In this document: positions 36,750-48,577 of the stretch, one piece after another | Layout of the letters: the number at the start of each line of letters is the position of its first letter | Numbering within the stretch: the stretch's first letter is position 1 | Made by a program: the position numbers and the translations under genes | Notes under the pieces: model-generated | Seen by the model: the letters and a program-made list of their open reading frames with translations, nothing else | Database searches by the model: none | What the model was told of the DNA's origin: nothing | Source: Geosiphon pyriformis | Lineage: Eukaryota > Glomeromycota > Glomeromycetes > Archaeosporales > Geosiphonaceae | DNA length: 64,000 bases | Direction of reading: 5' to 3' | NCBI GenBank assembly: GCA_016748015.1 | Contig: JAAOMT010000561.1 | Span: forward strand, 256,026 to 320,025

Positions 36750-38310
36750 ATGCCGGCAACTCGTAAGCACCTTCATGTGGCAAAGCCAAGACGTCGACAA
36801 CGCTCTGTAAGTTTAACAACAAGAGCTTCACGTTGCGGCGTCAAAAATTATGTAAACGTGTTAAAGTCACTACACCCACAAGTTGAAGAATTCTTTCCAG
36901 TTACCAAAGAATACATGCAAGAATATATTGAGGTGAAACGAAAACAAAATAGCATTAAGGCAAATTCGTTAGACCAATACTTTCAACATATCGAAAGCTA
37001 TAACATGGCTCTGGGTCATGGTTGGGACGCTGAGGTTTTCGAACCAATGATGCGTCAAGTATTGGAAAATCTTGAACAAGTCGAGGAAAAGACTCGCGTT
37101 GACCGAAAATTGGTGACTGGTGACGAAACTTCTATGGATGTGGCAATGTCGATTGGAAGTGAACACGACAGTCAATTGAATGATGTTGTAGGGGAGACTG
37201 TTGTCGATACCAACAATAATGTCAGCAGTGGTGGATATGGTAAGCAGGGCTTCTGTTCTTGTTAATTGAAATGGGTTCCTGTGTTTCATGCATGGCTTAT
37301 GCAGATCGTCCTAAATATAACGGAAGATCTCATTGTTAATCTTTTCCATTTTAATTATCTTTTGAAAAGCCCCTTCAGTTGCGCTGGTATGCTTTGATTC
37401 AACTCATGTCCCATCAACTAAACATGAGAACATATCTCAAGTATCGCTGGTAGGCATCGATCCAGATAATTTTACACTCGCGCTTCGACATATATATGAC
37501 GCCGTGAAGAATACGCGTTTTCCGAAACGTTGGGGAGATATTGACATCTCTACCATATATTATCGAAATGACGCGTGGAGTGAATCATCACCTTACCCAT
37601 TGACCGACGAAAATTCCTTTAAAATGTTTTGGACGGCATACCTGAATTCATCAACAGGTGGAGAGATTCAATTAGTTGTCTATAATAGGCGAAGTACGTG
37701 TAGGTTTTTTAGAATGGAAAATTTTTAAGTTTTAATTTTTAGTTTCCCTTACCCATTTATCATCTTTGAAATTTAATAGGCCCAAAAGCACCACTTGTAA
37801 TAGGTACCGATATTAATTCTCAATCAACATCGATACAAATCGCTCCTTTAACCCCACGAAAAAGTCCACCTCGTTTGGCGAATCCTCCTACCACAACTAT
37901 TGAAATGATCACAGGTTTGTTAACATGTATCAATGAAACCGATTTAATTAAACTAATTAAAATAATTGTAATAATTCAAAGATTTCATCAAAAACCTTCC
38001 AATTATGATCACAGAAAGTCCGGTTTTATCACCAACATTTCAACAAGTAAAAGCGGTCACGATTCGATCACCCAGTAAAGTATACAAAGCTAATATAGCT
38101 GTTACCGATAGCACTACTTTTGATTCTCTTTTAAAATTTGCAATCGGGAAACGGCCACCTGCAGGTAAACAATTTGTTCTACAAAGCGCGGACGGTGAAT
38201 TGGAGTATATGCCAGAAGATCCAGTGCGAAAAGTTATTTTTGGGACCGGTCATGCTGAGGTGATTGTTAGGATGGAGGACGTGAAAGATATCGATTTTTC
38301 TCAGTTTTAA
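36750..38310 (+). CDS. Four-exon protein of unknown function with recombinase-like N-terminal helices
   Basis: Exons 36750-37239, 37379-37693, 37780-37914 and 38015-38310 (411 aa). All introns are GT-AG (139, 86 and 100 nt) and every junction is phase 1 and keeps the frame. The start is the first ATG (MPATRKHLHVAKPRRRQ); an upstream TTG frame is ignored. Seen: a basic N-terminus (PRRRQR), then a helical segment (about residues 50-115) with KANSLDQYFQHIESYN and GHGWDAEVFEP. This order (S-L-x-Q-Y, I-x-x-Y, G-x-x-W) resembles the SAM-like core-binding domain of tyrosine recombinases, but no catalytic R...HxxR...Y half follows. The middle is a globular region (ALRHIYDAVKNTRFPKRWGD) and a Ser/Pro linker; the last ~80 residues (VYKANIAVTDSTTFDSLLKF) look like a beta-grasp or ubiquitin-like fold. 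Function unknown; a domesticated transposon protein is possible. Confidence 0.8.
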
Positions 38311-39750
38311 ATTTAAACATATATCGCGTCAAAAAAAAGGACCATAATAGCCTGCTGATTTTCATCTGAAATTATTCTCCCCAATTTAAACTCTCAACAT
38401 ACCAAAATCCTCACCAATCAAAAGCAATGCACAATTTTGGCGAGATTCGTATTTCAATGGATATTCTTCGATTGCCTACACTTTAATCTGTGGGAATCTA
38501 GGAATAGACATCTTGAACATTGCTATGCCGTGTCTTCTAAAGGCACTCTGTCTATTTGTACAAAGTTTTTTTTACATATTATAAATATTTGAACACAGAA
38601 CAATCTATACTATATAGTACTATCTTTTCCTTTTGTGCTAAAATTGTTTCTCTGATCATCCTTCCCTTCACTTCACTACACTTCCCTTCCCTTCACTACA
38701 CTTCCCTTCCCTTCATCAAGCTTAGCCTTCTACACACTTCCTTTTGATGTCTGCATTGAGCATTATCTCAGTGTTCGGGCTTTAATTTTGATCAAATTTT
38801 ATGTTCATGCAACTCACCATACTTTTATTTTAGCATTTTTCAATGCAATCCAAAAAAAAAGTTTTCTCTCTTTATCTAGGTAAATCCTAGTTTTGTGATT
38901 CTTCAATGGGTGATATAAATTACCAATCAAAAAAACCTTTGTTTTATAAATACTATTATCAAAGTATGCACATGTTGATTTTTGTACCACAACTGAAAAA
39001 AGCGCTGATCTGGATTGCAAATTCTAGAAAAAAAAATATCATTAAACGTACCACCATCATCATTAAACTAGATCGTGATATTTTTCGGGTCAAATTTTCC
39101 AAGTGTTCGGGTATAGTCGGTTGAGATTTTGGGTGGCAAATAGTAAGATTTAATTAATAATATAGAGTTCAGGGAAACTTTAGGTCTGGTTTACAGCCCA
39201 CCAAACATTAATAAATATGTAAATATTAGAAATCTCTCAAAGAATCACAATCAAAGTTTAAAATTAAAGGACTGTGTAATACCAAATAAAAATTCTAGTA
39301 AACCTTGCACATCATTGATTTGTTTTTAATGACTTGTTTTTTTCGTTTTCAAAAATACTGTGGAGGTCCGTGATATAGTAAATGATTGGATATTATAATA
39401 TTTTAGGTTCTTTTAATTTTGTGAATCGTGATATTATGTACGGTTTTTTCCAAATGAATGTCTATTAAGGAGAAGAAGGGATTATAGGGAACCAAACTTT
39501 GTTTTTAATGTTTGTTCTTTTTGATTTGTTGAACATGGTACGAAAAAGATTTTAATTAACTCAGTTTTCTGTTATCATTTTAATAGTACTTTTTTTAGGT
39601 TTTTGCAAATATGCCACACGGGTGGTACAACTTTTTTCTGCCCTTAATATTTTTGGCGGGAAAACATCTGGTAATGGGTGAACAAATCAACAGGAGCTAT
39701 ATTTGATTAAATCTTATTGTCTAATAGTAGAGGTGATATTTATGATGTTT
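38311..39750. other. 3' region of the 36750 gene and intergenic DNA
   Basis: Presumed 3' UTR then spacer. Contains a perfect double copy of a 20-base CT/AC unit at 38671-38710. Short frames here (38556-38747, 38814-39124) lack supporting features and are not called. Confidence 0.45.
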
Positions 39751-39753
39751 GTG

Positions 39754-40260
39754 TCATGTTAACGGATGGATTGCTACTATTTCCTGCAATGCCCGGAGAA
39801 AAATTCCCCGAGCGCCATTTTCATTAGTCTTACAATTTATATATTGCAGATCCTCACATGTTTTGGATGTTTCCACACCAACTTACAAGTCTTGGACGTA
39901 TAAGCTTCATTTTGGATAATAACATGAATTCCTAATTCCTCTGCTTTGGCTATTAAACGCTGTCGAAACCAATAATGTCTAGCCAAGCGTTTTTTGGACT
40001 GATTTCTATGTAATATTTCTTGTTTTTTGATTCACTATGTTATATACCTCGAACAGCAAAATGATGACAACATCGAATTCATGGGTAAAAAAAGCAATAG
40101 CTTTTCTGTGAATTTTATTTTGCAAGTGTTTAATTTTTCGTTACATATATGCTATCGCTTTATCAAGCCTTTTAGCTTTTTTCCTTTTTCCATTTAGAAG
40201 CTGATAATACCATTTTCATTTCTTCTTTTTTGCTTCATCTCACTACTGTATTAAAAACAA
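39754..40260 (-). mobile_element. TnpB/Fanzor-like RNA-guided nuclease relic 1 (C-terminal half)
   Basis: Minus-strand translation, top to bottom of coordinates reversed: KRLDKAIAYM-stop-RKIKHLQNKIHRKAIAFF, HEFDVVIILLFEV, (frameshift) LARHYWFRQRLIAKAEELG, NEAYTSKTC, then NENGARGIFLRALQE and a stop at 39754-39756. These are the hallmarks of TnpB and its eukaryotic Fanzor relatives: the helix before RuvC, the (W/R)HYxFRQRL and KAEExG stretch, the E-A-Y-T-S-K-T-C zinc-ribbon entry with the RuvC-II Glu, and the D/E-x-NGARGIFLRA C-terminus (RuvC-III). The DRD-like residues before NGA are damaged (TNENGA) and the second half of the zinc ribbon is lost. At least two stops and several frameshifts mean no active protein. 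N-terminal half not found. Confidence 0.85.
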
Positions 40261-40261
40261 A

Positions 40262-43200
40262 TCTGATCAATCCTATACATTATTTTAAGAGTTGTTTTTG
40301 AAAATAATTTGGATATATTTTAATTAATAAATTATAATTTAGAATATTTTCTGTTTTCTGGTATTTGTTATAAGTTGTTATTAATTTTTGGTTTTTGTGT
40401 TTTCAATTGTATTTTGTTTATTAATTTGCATTCTACTGTTGATGGCAAGAATATTTTTGGCCAATTTTATATTTACTTAAAATTAATTTGTTAATAAAAA
40501 CCATAAATTTTGCAAAATTAAAAAACAAGACATTTTAAAAAAAAATTGGAACAACAGTGTTAATTATAGTAACCATAATTTTTAAGACTATTTTGCAACT
40601 TGTTTATTTAAAATTTTTTTTATTTAGCAATAATAATAATAATAATAATAGTAATAATAATAGAATTAAAATTTTAGAAACTAGCTTAAGAAAAAAGAAA
40701 ATAAAAATTTACTTTTTTAACAAAAAAAAAGATATTTTTAAGATAATTTATTATTTAAGATTTAAATTGATGTTAAATACTATTTATAAGAGTTTATAAC
40801 AAACTTATTTGTTTGGAATTAAATACTTATACAAAAGCAAAGTTTTCAAGTTTGTATATTATAATTTATACAAATATTAGTAATCTTTTTAGATTATTAA
40901 AACAAAATTATTTTTAAATAATATTAGAATGTTTATTAAAAAAGTTTTACTTTAATAGTTAAAATACAAGGATAATAAAAAAATAAGATAGTTCAATTTT
41001 TTGCACTAAAAAAATTTATTAAAAAGAATTAAAAAATGCAAAAAGCAAAATTTTTATTGCATACTATAATTCCATTTTTTTATGTTAATTTAAAAAAGTT
41101 TTTTATAACTAGATAATAACTAATAATATTAGTTATTATAATATAAAATAAGCAAAATAAAAATTTTATAAATATTTGAAAAAATTAATTAAAAAGTGCA
41201 TTTATTGCTATATAATTTATTATTTAAAATAATTAAAAAATATTTTGAGCTAAGTAAAATATAACAAAAAAAAATTCTTTATTTTTTATATAATTATTTT
41301 GGTTTAAAAAAAATTGAAACTTCTTTAACATTAATTGTTTCATTTTTTCTAAGTAAATATAAATTTAATATATAGTATTTATGTTATTATAATCTTAAAT
41401 ATTCTGAATAAATTGTAATAAAAAGATAATTAAAATTTATATTTTAAAACTATTTTTGAATTTTTTCAAATATTTGTCTTAGTAACATAATTTGGTTTTT
41501 GTTTATCCAAATATTAATTATATAATTCTAAATTTTTATATAATATTTAAAAATTTTAAAAGTTTTTACCTAAAAAAATTCATAATTAACTTTTTTTTCT
41601 CTTTAGTAATTATTAATAAATTTAAAATTTGGTTTAAAATATAAATATTCTATATTGTAAAAAATTCGAAAATATATTATTTATATTTTTTGAAACTTTG
41701 GTATTATTTTTAAAATTAATTAAAATTTTAAGAATAAAAATATTATGTTATTATTTTTGTTAATGATAATTTTTTTTGGTTCGGTAAAATTATTATTGTT
41801 ATTGTCAATAGTTTCAATAGACTTATAATAAACATTGTATTCAAGTACTATATTATTATTGTAGTTATAAATAACATTTTAATAAAAAAAATACAATAAA
41901 TATGAATTTGCTTACTATTTTATCTAATTTTGTTGTTATTTCTATTTAATTACTGCAACAAAATTTCAAAAATTTCAGGTATCTGTTTGATAAGAATTTA
42001 TGATATAATTAATACTAGTTTTTTATTTAATTCAGCTTTCTTTGTAATCTGAACATTTTTGGTTTTTGCAAATTGTATTTTTTTATTAACAAAAAAATTA
42101 AAATGCAATTTAGAAAAAAAATTCGCTATAAAATTTCTGATTTAATATTAATAACTAATTTTTTGTAAAATTATTTGTTATTTTTTTAATAAAATAAAAT
42201 AAAAACTCTTTTTTTTATTGATTCTAAATCCTAAAAAAGCAAAAAAAAGCTTAAGCATATTTTATTACTTTCTTTCTATCTAATTTTTTACAAATTTTTT
42301 TGTTACATGTATAACCAAAAAAAAAGATTTGTTTTAATGTTAAGAAAAATATAATAGATTATAAGTTTAACAAATTTAATAAAAAAACCAAAAAATCTAT
42401 GTTAATATATCTATATTAATAATATTTGTTAGTAATTCAAATATAAAAGTAAATAAATTTGTTATAATTTCTAAAAAGTTTGTATTTTAAGATAATAAAA
42501 TAAGTAGCTTTTAGTAAGAAATTAAGTATTGAAAATATAAAAAATATTATATTAAAAAAATTAGTTTTATTATGAATAAAAATAAGAACAGTATAAATAA
42601 TTTGAATAATATAATACTTGTTTTAAGTTTTTTAAAAAAATAATGAAATTTGAATTTGTAAAATTAAGATTTGTCAAAAAAAATTTTATTAAGTGAATAA
42701 TTTAAATAAATTTTTGCTTTTTTATAATTTTAAAAAATTATTTAATTTATGTTTACATTTGAATTAAGCTTAAACAAAATTAAAAAATTTACTATAGAAC
42801 TTAATATATATATAAATATATACATAAATCAAAAAGTAATTGTAAAAAATATTTTGTTAATATTTTTAAATTGATATTAAAATTAGTCTTTACATATATT
42901 AATATTTTTTTTAATTTTGTTTTAAATATAAGCTATTGATAACTTTTTTCAAGCAAAATTGTATATAAAAAATATACCAATAAAAATAAGTTTAAAACAC
43001 TTATTAACAGCAAAACTATTGATAATTTAAAGCTAAAAAATTAAAAAAAAACATTAAAAAATTAAAAAAAATAATAATGAATTTAATAGAAAATGTAAAC
43101 AATCTTAATTTATCTTTAAAATTTTATAAATTACTGTTTTAATTAACTTAAAAGATTGTTATTTATAATATATATAATTAAAAAAATTCTTTTAAACAAG

Positions 43201-44690
43201 AAAATATTATTAGATAATATAAACAATTTATTATTTATTATTACTGAAAAATCAAATTATGTTTTAAAAAAATCAAAATATTTATTTTTAGTTTAAATTT
43301 TAGATAATATTATCATTAAATATATATACAAAGTTTTTAAAATATTAAATTTACTTTTGTTAATTTATCTGTCATTTAAAAATAAGCTTTTGGTTATGTT
43401 TCAGAATTTTTATACAAAAGTCTTTTTAAATATGAAATTAAAACAACTAATAATATATGTACTATAATTGTTAAGATAATAAACATAAATTTATTTATAG
43501 TATTAAATAATAATTTTAAAGAATTAGTTATTCTATTATAAGTTTAACAGCATACACAGTTTAAAATATAAATAAATAATTTAATAGCTTTTCGCAATAA
43601 TAAAATTAATACTAATATTAGTATTTAATAATATTTAAAAAAACAACTAAATTATTAGTAACAATATTATGCTATTGATTTTTGCAAATTATATATAACT
43701 GTATTAATATTTAAATACCTTCTAGTAACAAGCAATATTATTATTATTTAATTTATTATTATTATTTAGTTTTATATATGATTTTAGAAAAATTAATGAT
43801 AATAAATCAAATTAAATAAATGGATTAAATCAAATATATATATTATTTTTTTATCACATTTTATTTAGCATAGTTCCAATCGTTATATATGTACATAAAA
43901 CATATACATGTCTTAAAACAAATACAGTTTATTATGTTATAATATTTTATTTTTACCAGTTCAAATAGATTGGCAAATTTTAATTAATATATTTTTTTTA
44001 AATTTTAATTTTAACAATATCTCTTTTGAGAATTTTGATCTAACATTATTTACTTTAGAATTAAAAAAACAATATGTATATTGATCATAAAACTTGTAAA
44101 TTATTTTAATAATTTAAAAAAATTCACAAAGTACAAAAAATACTAAAATTTTAATACAATTAATAATTTCTAAAAATAAAGAAATTAAAAATCAAATTAT
44201 AGTTTATATAAATATTTAAAAAATTGAAAACACATTTTGAATTCATTGAACAATAATGTTTTATTAAAAAAAATTATATATAAAAAATGTTTTCTTAAGA
44301 AAAAAATTTATGCTAATTTATATTAACCCAAAAACAAGATATAAAAATAAGCCAACTCACTTTTCTACCTTTTTTTTTAACCTTTTTGTATTTTTTAAAA
44401 TGTTTTACAATATATATTTATTAATCATTGTTTTTAAATTCATTGATTTACTAACTTTATTATCTATGTGTATCAAAGTTTTAATTAAAAAGTGCTTAGT
44501 TTTTAATGTTTAAGAAATTAGGTAGATTTGTTTTGGATATAAAAATTATTATAGCAATTTTCAAGGTGGCTTGAAATGGTAAATTGAGGATTTTATGAGA
44601 GGTTTTTGGTTTTCGTGTTTTTGTGTTTATTTTAAAAGGCGGTTTGAGTGGTAAACACTAATAATTAACATTTTAAATTTTTCTGATAGG
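40262..44690. other. AT desert 3 between the two Fanzor-like relics
   Basis: Very AT-rich, no supported gene. An AAT microsatellite lies at 40628-40660, inside an Asn-rich chance frame (40557-40799). Parts of 41.7-42.5 kb have more G than C on the plus strand. Short frames at 44310-44513 are low complexity. Confidence 0.6.
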
Positions 44691-44999
44691 ATGTCAAACA
44701 ATCTCTTTAATAGCTTCTGAACAAAAGAGAAAACAAAGGTTGAAAGAGTGGCAAGCAATATTACAATATGATTTATCTTTCTTTCCAGTTACGTATGTGA
44801 TTGTATCAAAATGTTTCATTATCATTATGGTATTGTTTTTTTTTTCGTATTTTCACACTTTTCATTACATCAACAAAAACAATTTTTAGTCCAATTTTTA
44901 ATTTTTTTTAGAAGAAAAATAAATGCATGCTATGACATTTCGATTTCGAAACTAAACCCAGAAACATTAAGCGGTCCTACCTACACAAACCCAAACAAA

Positions 45000-45568
45000 C
45001 AGATTCGGCCATGGCTCTTATTAATCCTGTATTCTCCCTCTAAAAGGTGCGTAAATAGCCTCTGGTAACAACGGACGAATTTTTCGCCTTTCAAATATAT
45101 GAATGACCTTCTTTCGAAAAAAGCCCAACTGGCTGTTTCTCATTCAAAGCATAAGAAACGCAGGGTCCAGCAACTGGAAAAATTAGTCTCTACCACACGA
45201 CGAAAGATTCTGCATCTGCAGAATGAAATCCACAGGAAAGCGATCGTGTTTTCACTCGTTGTTTGAGGTGTCAAACATGACAAATTGTAGGTGAGAAAAG
45301 AATGTCTGGTAGGTACACTAATGTTTTCGTAAATATCTGATAGTCAAGGCCGAGGAGTTAAGAGTCGGTCTTGTCATCCAAAATGAGGTTTATGCATCTA
45401 AGGCTTGTGACTGGTTTAAATAAGATAAAAATCATTTGAAGGTCAGAAGTGTAAAACTGACAAAATTGCGGGGCTGTAATGGACAGGGATGAAATGGTCT
45501 TCTTCTTAGGTCATGGACATACTCATGAAGACTTTGATCAAATTCTAAATTTTTTGATAATACATTAG
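45000..45568 (+). mobile_element. TnpB/Fanzor-like RNA-guided nuclease relic 2
   Basis: Plus-strand translation with frame changes: GNNGRIFRLSN (about 45061-45095), KKAQLAVSHSKHKKRRVQQL (45117-45176), RRKILHLQNEIHRKAI (45199-45246), FEVSNM (about 45260), KAEELRVGLVIQNEVY (about 45346-45393), ASKACDWF, then CGAVMDRDEMVFFLG (about 45470-45515) and a stop at 45566-45568. The order and motifs match TnpB/Fanzor: G-x-I-x-R-L after RuvC-I, basic helical region, H-x-K, F-E-x-S, K-A-E-E-x-G, N-E-x-Y-x-S-K-x-C, and C-G-x-V-M-D-R-D (RuvC-III Asp). A candidate RuvC-I site at about 45022-45040 reads ALINP where ALDPG is expected. The frame is broken at least four times. Clearly the same family as relic 1, but on the other strand. 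Sequence from 44690 to 45000 may hold the N-terminal part but is not recognisable. Confidence 0.82.
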
Positions 45569-45820
45569 AAAGTAAAGGATATCTTTTTCAAACTTCAATG
45601 TTGATATAACGGGAAAACCTGAATCTACGCAAATGCTTCGTTCATACAATTCTATTCTTCACCGATAATGCATTCCACAAAATGTTATATTGTTTAAATG
45701 TTAACATAAAAAAAAAAACTGAGTCTATTGCTTCAAATAATTATTTAATTTTAAAAATATTTACACCAATTTACAAATTTTTTGGTAGAATGAAATTTTT
45801 TGTTTTAAAGATACCTCCAT
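45569..45820. other. Short spacer after Fanzor-like relic 2
   Basis: No gene or terminal repeat was recognised. This is where a 3' end and guide-RNA-like segment of a TnpB-type element would lie, but none can be defined from one decayed copy. Confidence 0.35.
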
Positions 45821-45823
45821 TTA

Positions 45824-46105
45824 TCAATTATTGAAGTACCGATTCAAAACACACATTTTTGGGCTTGCCAGGTCTAATAGGGGTTTAAGTTCCAGTCGTT
45901 TGAAATTGAGTGCTGAGCTGATATCATTGAGAAGTTCATAGGTTGGAAATCGAGAAAGGAGGTGTCGCTTTTGTCGCCGAAATGCTGTTTTGTTATCAGA
46001 GATATGCGTATTTTGGATGGATATATCTTTGGCGTTGATCTTTCCTTGCTTAAGTCAATGACGTTAGGTTGACGAGCATTACTAAGCAACTGGGCAGTAT
46101 TTTTT
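45824..46105 (-). pseudogene. Frameshifted coding relic of unknown family
   Basis: Minus strand from 46105: QLLSNARQPNVIDLSK, then after a shift near 46045 GKINAKDISIQNTHISDNKT, AFRRQKRHLLSRFPTYELLN and DISSALNFKRLELKPLLDLA, ending at a TGA at 45824-45826. The second frame is open for about 76 codons with natural-looking composition (charged helices), better than the overlapping 71-codon Met-started frame at 45874-46089. No family was recognised. It may be a C-terminal exon of a cellular gene or another transposon gene. Confidence 0.4.
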
Positions 46106-46487
46106 ATTTATAAGCTTATTCAGCAAACATTTTCAGTGTCAAGAATCCTATCCTTTTTTTAAAAACAGCCAAAATAATAAATTAGGGCCTGAACCAAATT
46201 ACCGTCTATAACATTTTGCAAACTCCAAGTTTCTAACACAAAGAAAATTTTGCGCTTCAAAACTGTATTTTATCATTATGAGGAATGATTTAAATATTTA
46301 TCAAAAAAGGTAATAAAACTTTTCAAAGTTAAAAAGATATATTTGTGTGTGTATAATCCTTTTAAGCTACTTCTTTTTCATTACGAATGAATAGATGTAT
46401 AATAGGAAATTACATCTGGACAAATTATAAAATCATATAAAAATTAAATTAATAATTATCGGAGCAGCTCCTATTACTTAAAACCAA

Positions 46488-46668
46488 CTCGACTAGCTCA
46501 ACGGTTAGAGCACTAGGCTGGCACTTATGGCCTCAAGGTTCAATCCCAGCTTGTTATGACAAAAGTCATAATAACCTGTGAGTGTACATCAGATGACGTA
46601 CCCTCAAACCCTTGAGATACAATACCTAAGTCCACCTAGAGATGTGTGGTTCAAGTCCACACGTCGAG
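46488..46668 (+). ncRNA. tRNA-like cloverleaf split by a ~117-nt insert (split tRNA pseudogene or SINE)
   Basis: Base pairing seen: acceptor CTCGAC (46488-46493) with GTCGAG (46663-46668); D stem GCTC (46496-46499) with GAGC (46508-46511) around AACGGTTA; anticodon stem CTAGG (46513-46517) with CCTAG (46635-46639); T stem GTGTGG (46644-46649) with CCACAC (46657-46662) around TTCAAGT. Six-plus-six acceptor/T pairs give the usual 12-bp stack. Box A (TAGCTCAACGG) and box B (GGTTCAAGTCC) for RNA polymerase III are present. Between 46518 and 46634 lies an insert with its own box-B-like GGTTCAATCCC (46537-46547), spaced normally from box A, and hairpins (AGGCTGG/CCAGCTT; TTATGAC/GTCATAA). If the bases after CTAGG are the anticodon loop, the anticodon would read GGC. 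It may be a tRNA with an unusually long intron, or a tRNA-derived SINE made of two tRNA-like parts. Confidence 0.6.
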
Positions 46669-46689
46669 ATTAAATATTAAATTCTTGAC

Positions 46690-48570
46690 TTCTTAAAAAC
46701 GTTTAGAAAACTCGTTACAAAAAATGATTGTCTTTGATTTCTTATCAAAGAGAAAATCTGTTATCTGAGGATCTCGATTCTTTCAGGGATCAGTTTTTTT
46801 TTTGAATTACCAGCAAGGTATTAGCTTTTGAAAGCTTTTAAAAGCTTTTAATTATTTTAACAAATTGGCATTTACTTTAAGGTATTAATCTGGTCTGGTT
46901 ACATTTGGGCACTGTAAATCTTGACTCTTGAGCCATATTATAAGACCAAATATGTATTCTGAATCTGAAACCAATCTTCCATCCATAGGTGACACTTAAG
47001 TCTAAAGCATTCTTAGATAGTAAAAAAATGAATAATAACGATATAAGTAAAAGTATAAAATATGTTTGAAGTATTTTGAACCAAATATTTTTTTTAGGGA
47101 TATATTTTATATGTCAATGTTTTTGAATGAAAATGCCCTATAAATTATTAAGGTATTTATTTCATCTCAATTAATTGTACTAATTTGAATGTTTATAATT
47201 GGTATTATCTTATTCTGTATTTGACATATTTTTTTAATTTTCCAAATGCTAGTAAGGTTATTTTGAATTATTAGTTAAACAGGTGTGTTTTAAATCAAGG
47301 TGTAATTTTCCAGTTGAGATGATTGATTCTTTGCAGAAATTCAGATCTTGAAATTTTTTAAATGATTTTAAATATTGAAAAATCAATATATATTTTTTAT
47401 ACATATTCATTAAATTGTTAGCTTTTTTTATAAATAGGTATTAAATAATTATAAAATTTTTAAAGTCACATGATAAAATTCATAAATATTTAGTTTTTAT
47501 TATTAAATAAAAGATGTTAATACGAGTAATCTTAACAAGTAAATATTTAATTATAATATATTTAAATATCAATGATAATTTTTATATTATCACTATCTAT
47601 GTAAAAACCCTAAAATTATTGAGAATTTTTTGGAAAATTAAAACAGGAGAAGCTGTAAATAAGAAGACACTTATACAATTAATTCACGGTTTTACCAAAG
47701 TAAAAAATTTCTATATATTTTCAATGGTGAGCCAAAAAAAATTAGTGTTCTCAATACCTAACTGCTGAAAGTTTATAATAACGAGTAAAATCTCACTGTT
47801 AAAATAATTCACGGTTGTAGCCAATTAGAAAAATCCCTCACCCATTTAAAAAAAAAACAATTCCTTTAAAAGCATACACCTAAATATATTATTGTTTATG
47901 CTGGTCTTCTTCAAATTCAAAAATTTAGAATATTTCGGGATCATTAAGGTCAACAATAATAAGTTATAAATTTAATTTAGCACGACAAAATTGGATTTCT
48001 AGTAAACTGATACGAGCTATTTGTTTTAACGCAATTCTGAAAGACTTGAAATTCGACCATTTCCTCACTGCATTCATAAGGTCATATTTATGCTCTAGGT
48101 TACATGAAAATCATGTTTTTTTATACGATAATGCTATATCACTCCCGGCAACAATGAGATATCTAATACTTGTCATACCATACTTATTTATTCTCCTCCA
48201 AGTAATTTTTAAAATTTCTTTTTCGTCATATGCAGACTGTTGAATCATCCGATCAAAAGCAATTCAATTTAACGTTGTGGAATCCCCTAAATCGATACCT
48301 TTTTTTTAAAGTGTCACCATCCTATTTTTAATTGGTAGCACTAAAATTACAAATAACCAATGGAGAATCATCACCCCAGTTTAATTCTGCAATGAAAAAT
48401 AATATTTAGTATTGATTTCTGCAAACATTGTTAGTGACCTTTTGAAATCTTCACCTATCACGCTTTATTCTTTCCTTTTATTTTTTCCATAGCGCTTGTT
48501 TTTTACCGAAGAGAGAATTCAAGTTAATTTAAGTTTTCACAGTCCCTTTTAACTTAATTACCCATCATTT
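46690..48570. other. Intergenic, no supported gene
   Basis: Two plus-strand frames (47514-47768 and 48046-48243) are open for 84 and 65 codons, but the first is largely low-complexity and neither starts in good context or matches a known family. The last ~150 bases, with 'ctttattctttccttttatt', are probably the promoter and leader of the BTB-TLDc gene that follows; no TATA box was identified. Confidence 0.4.
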
Positions 48571-48577
48571 TAATAAA

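Noticed and set aside
40557-40799. 80-codon Asn-rich frame in AT desert 3
   Set aside because: It is produced by an AAT microsatellite and A/T homopolymers.
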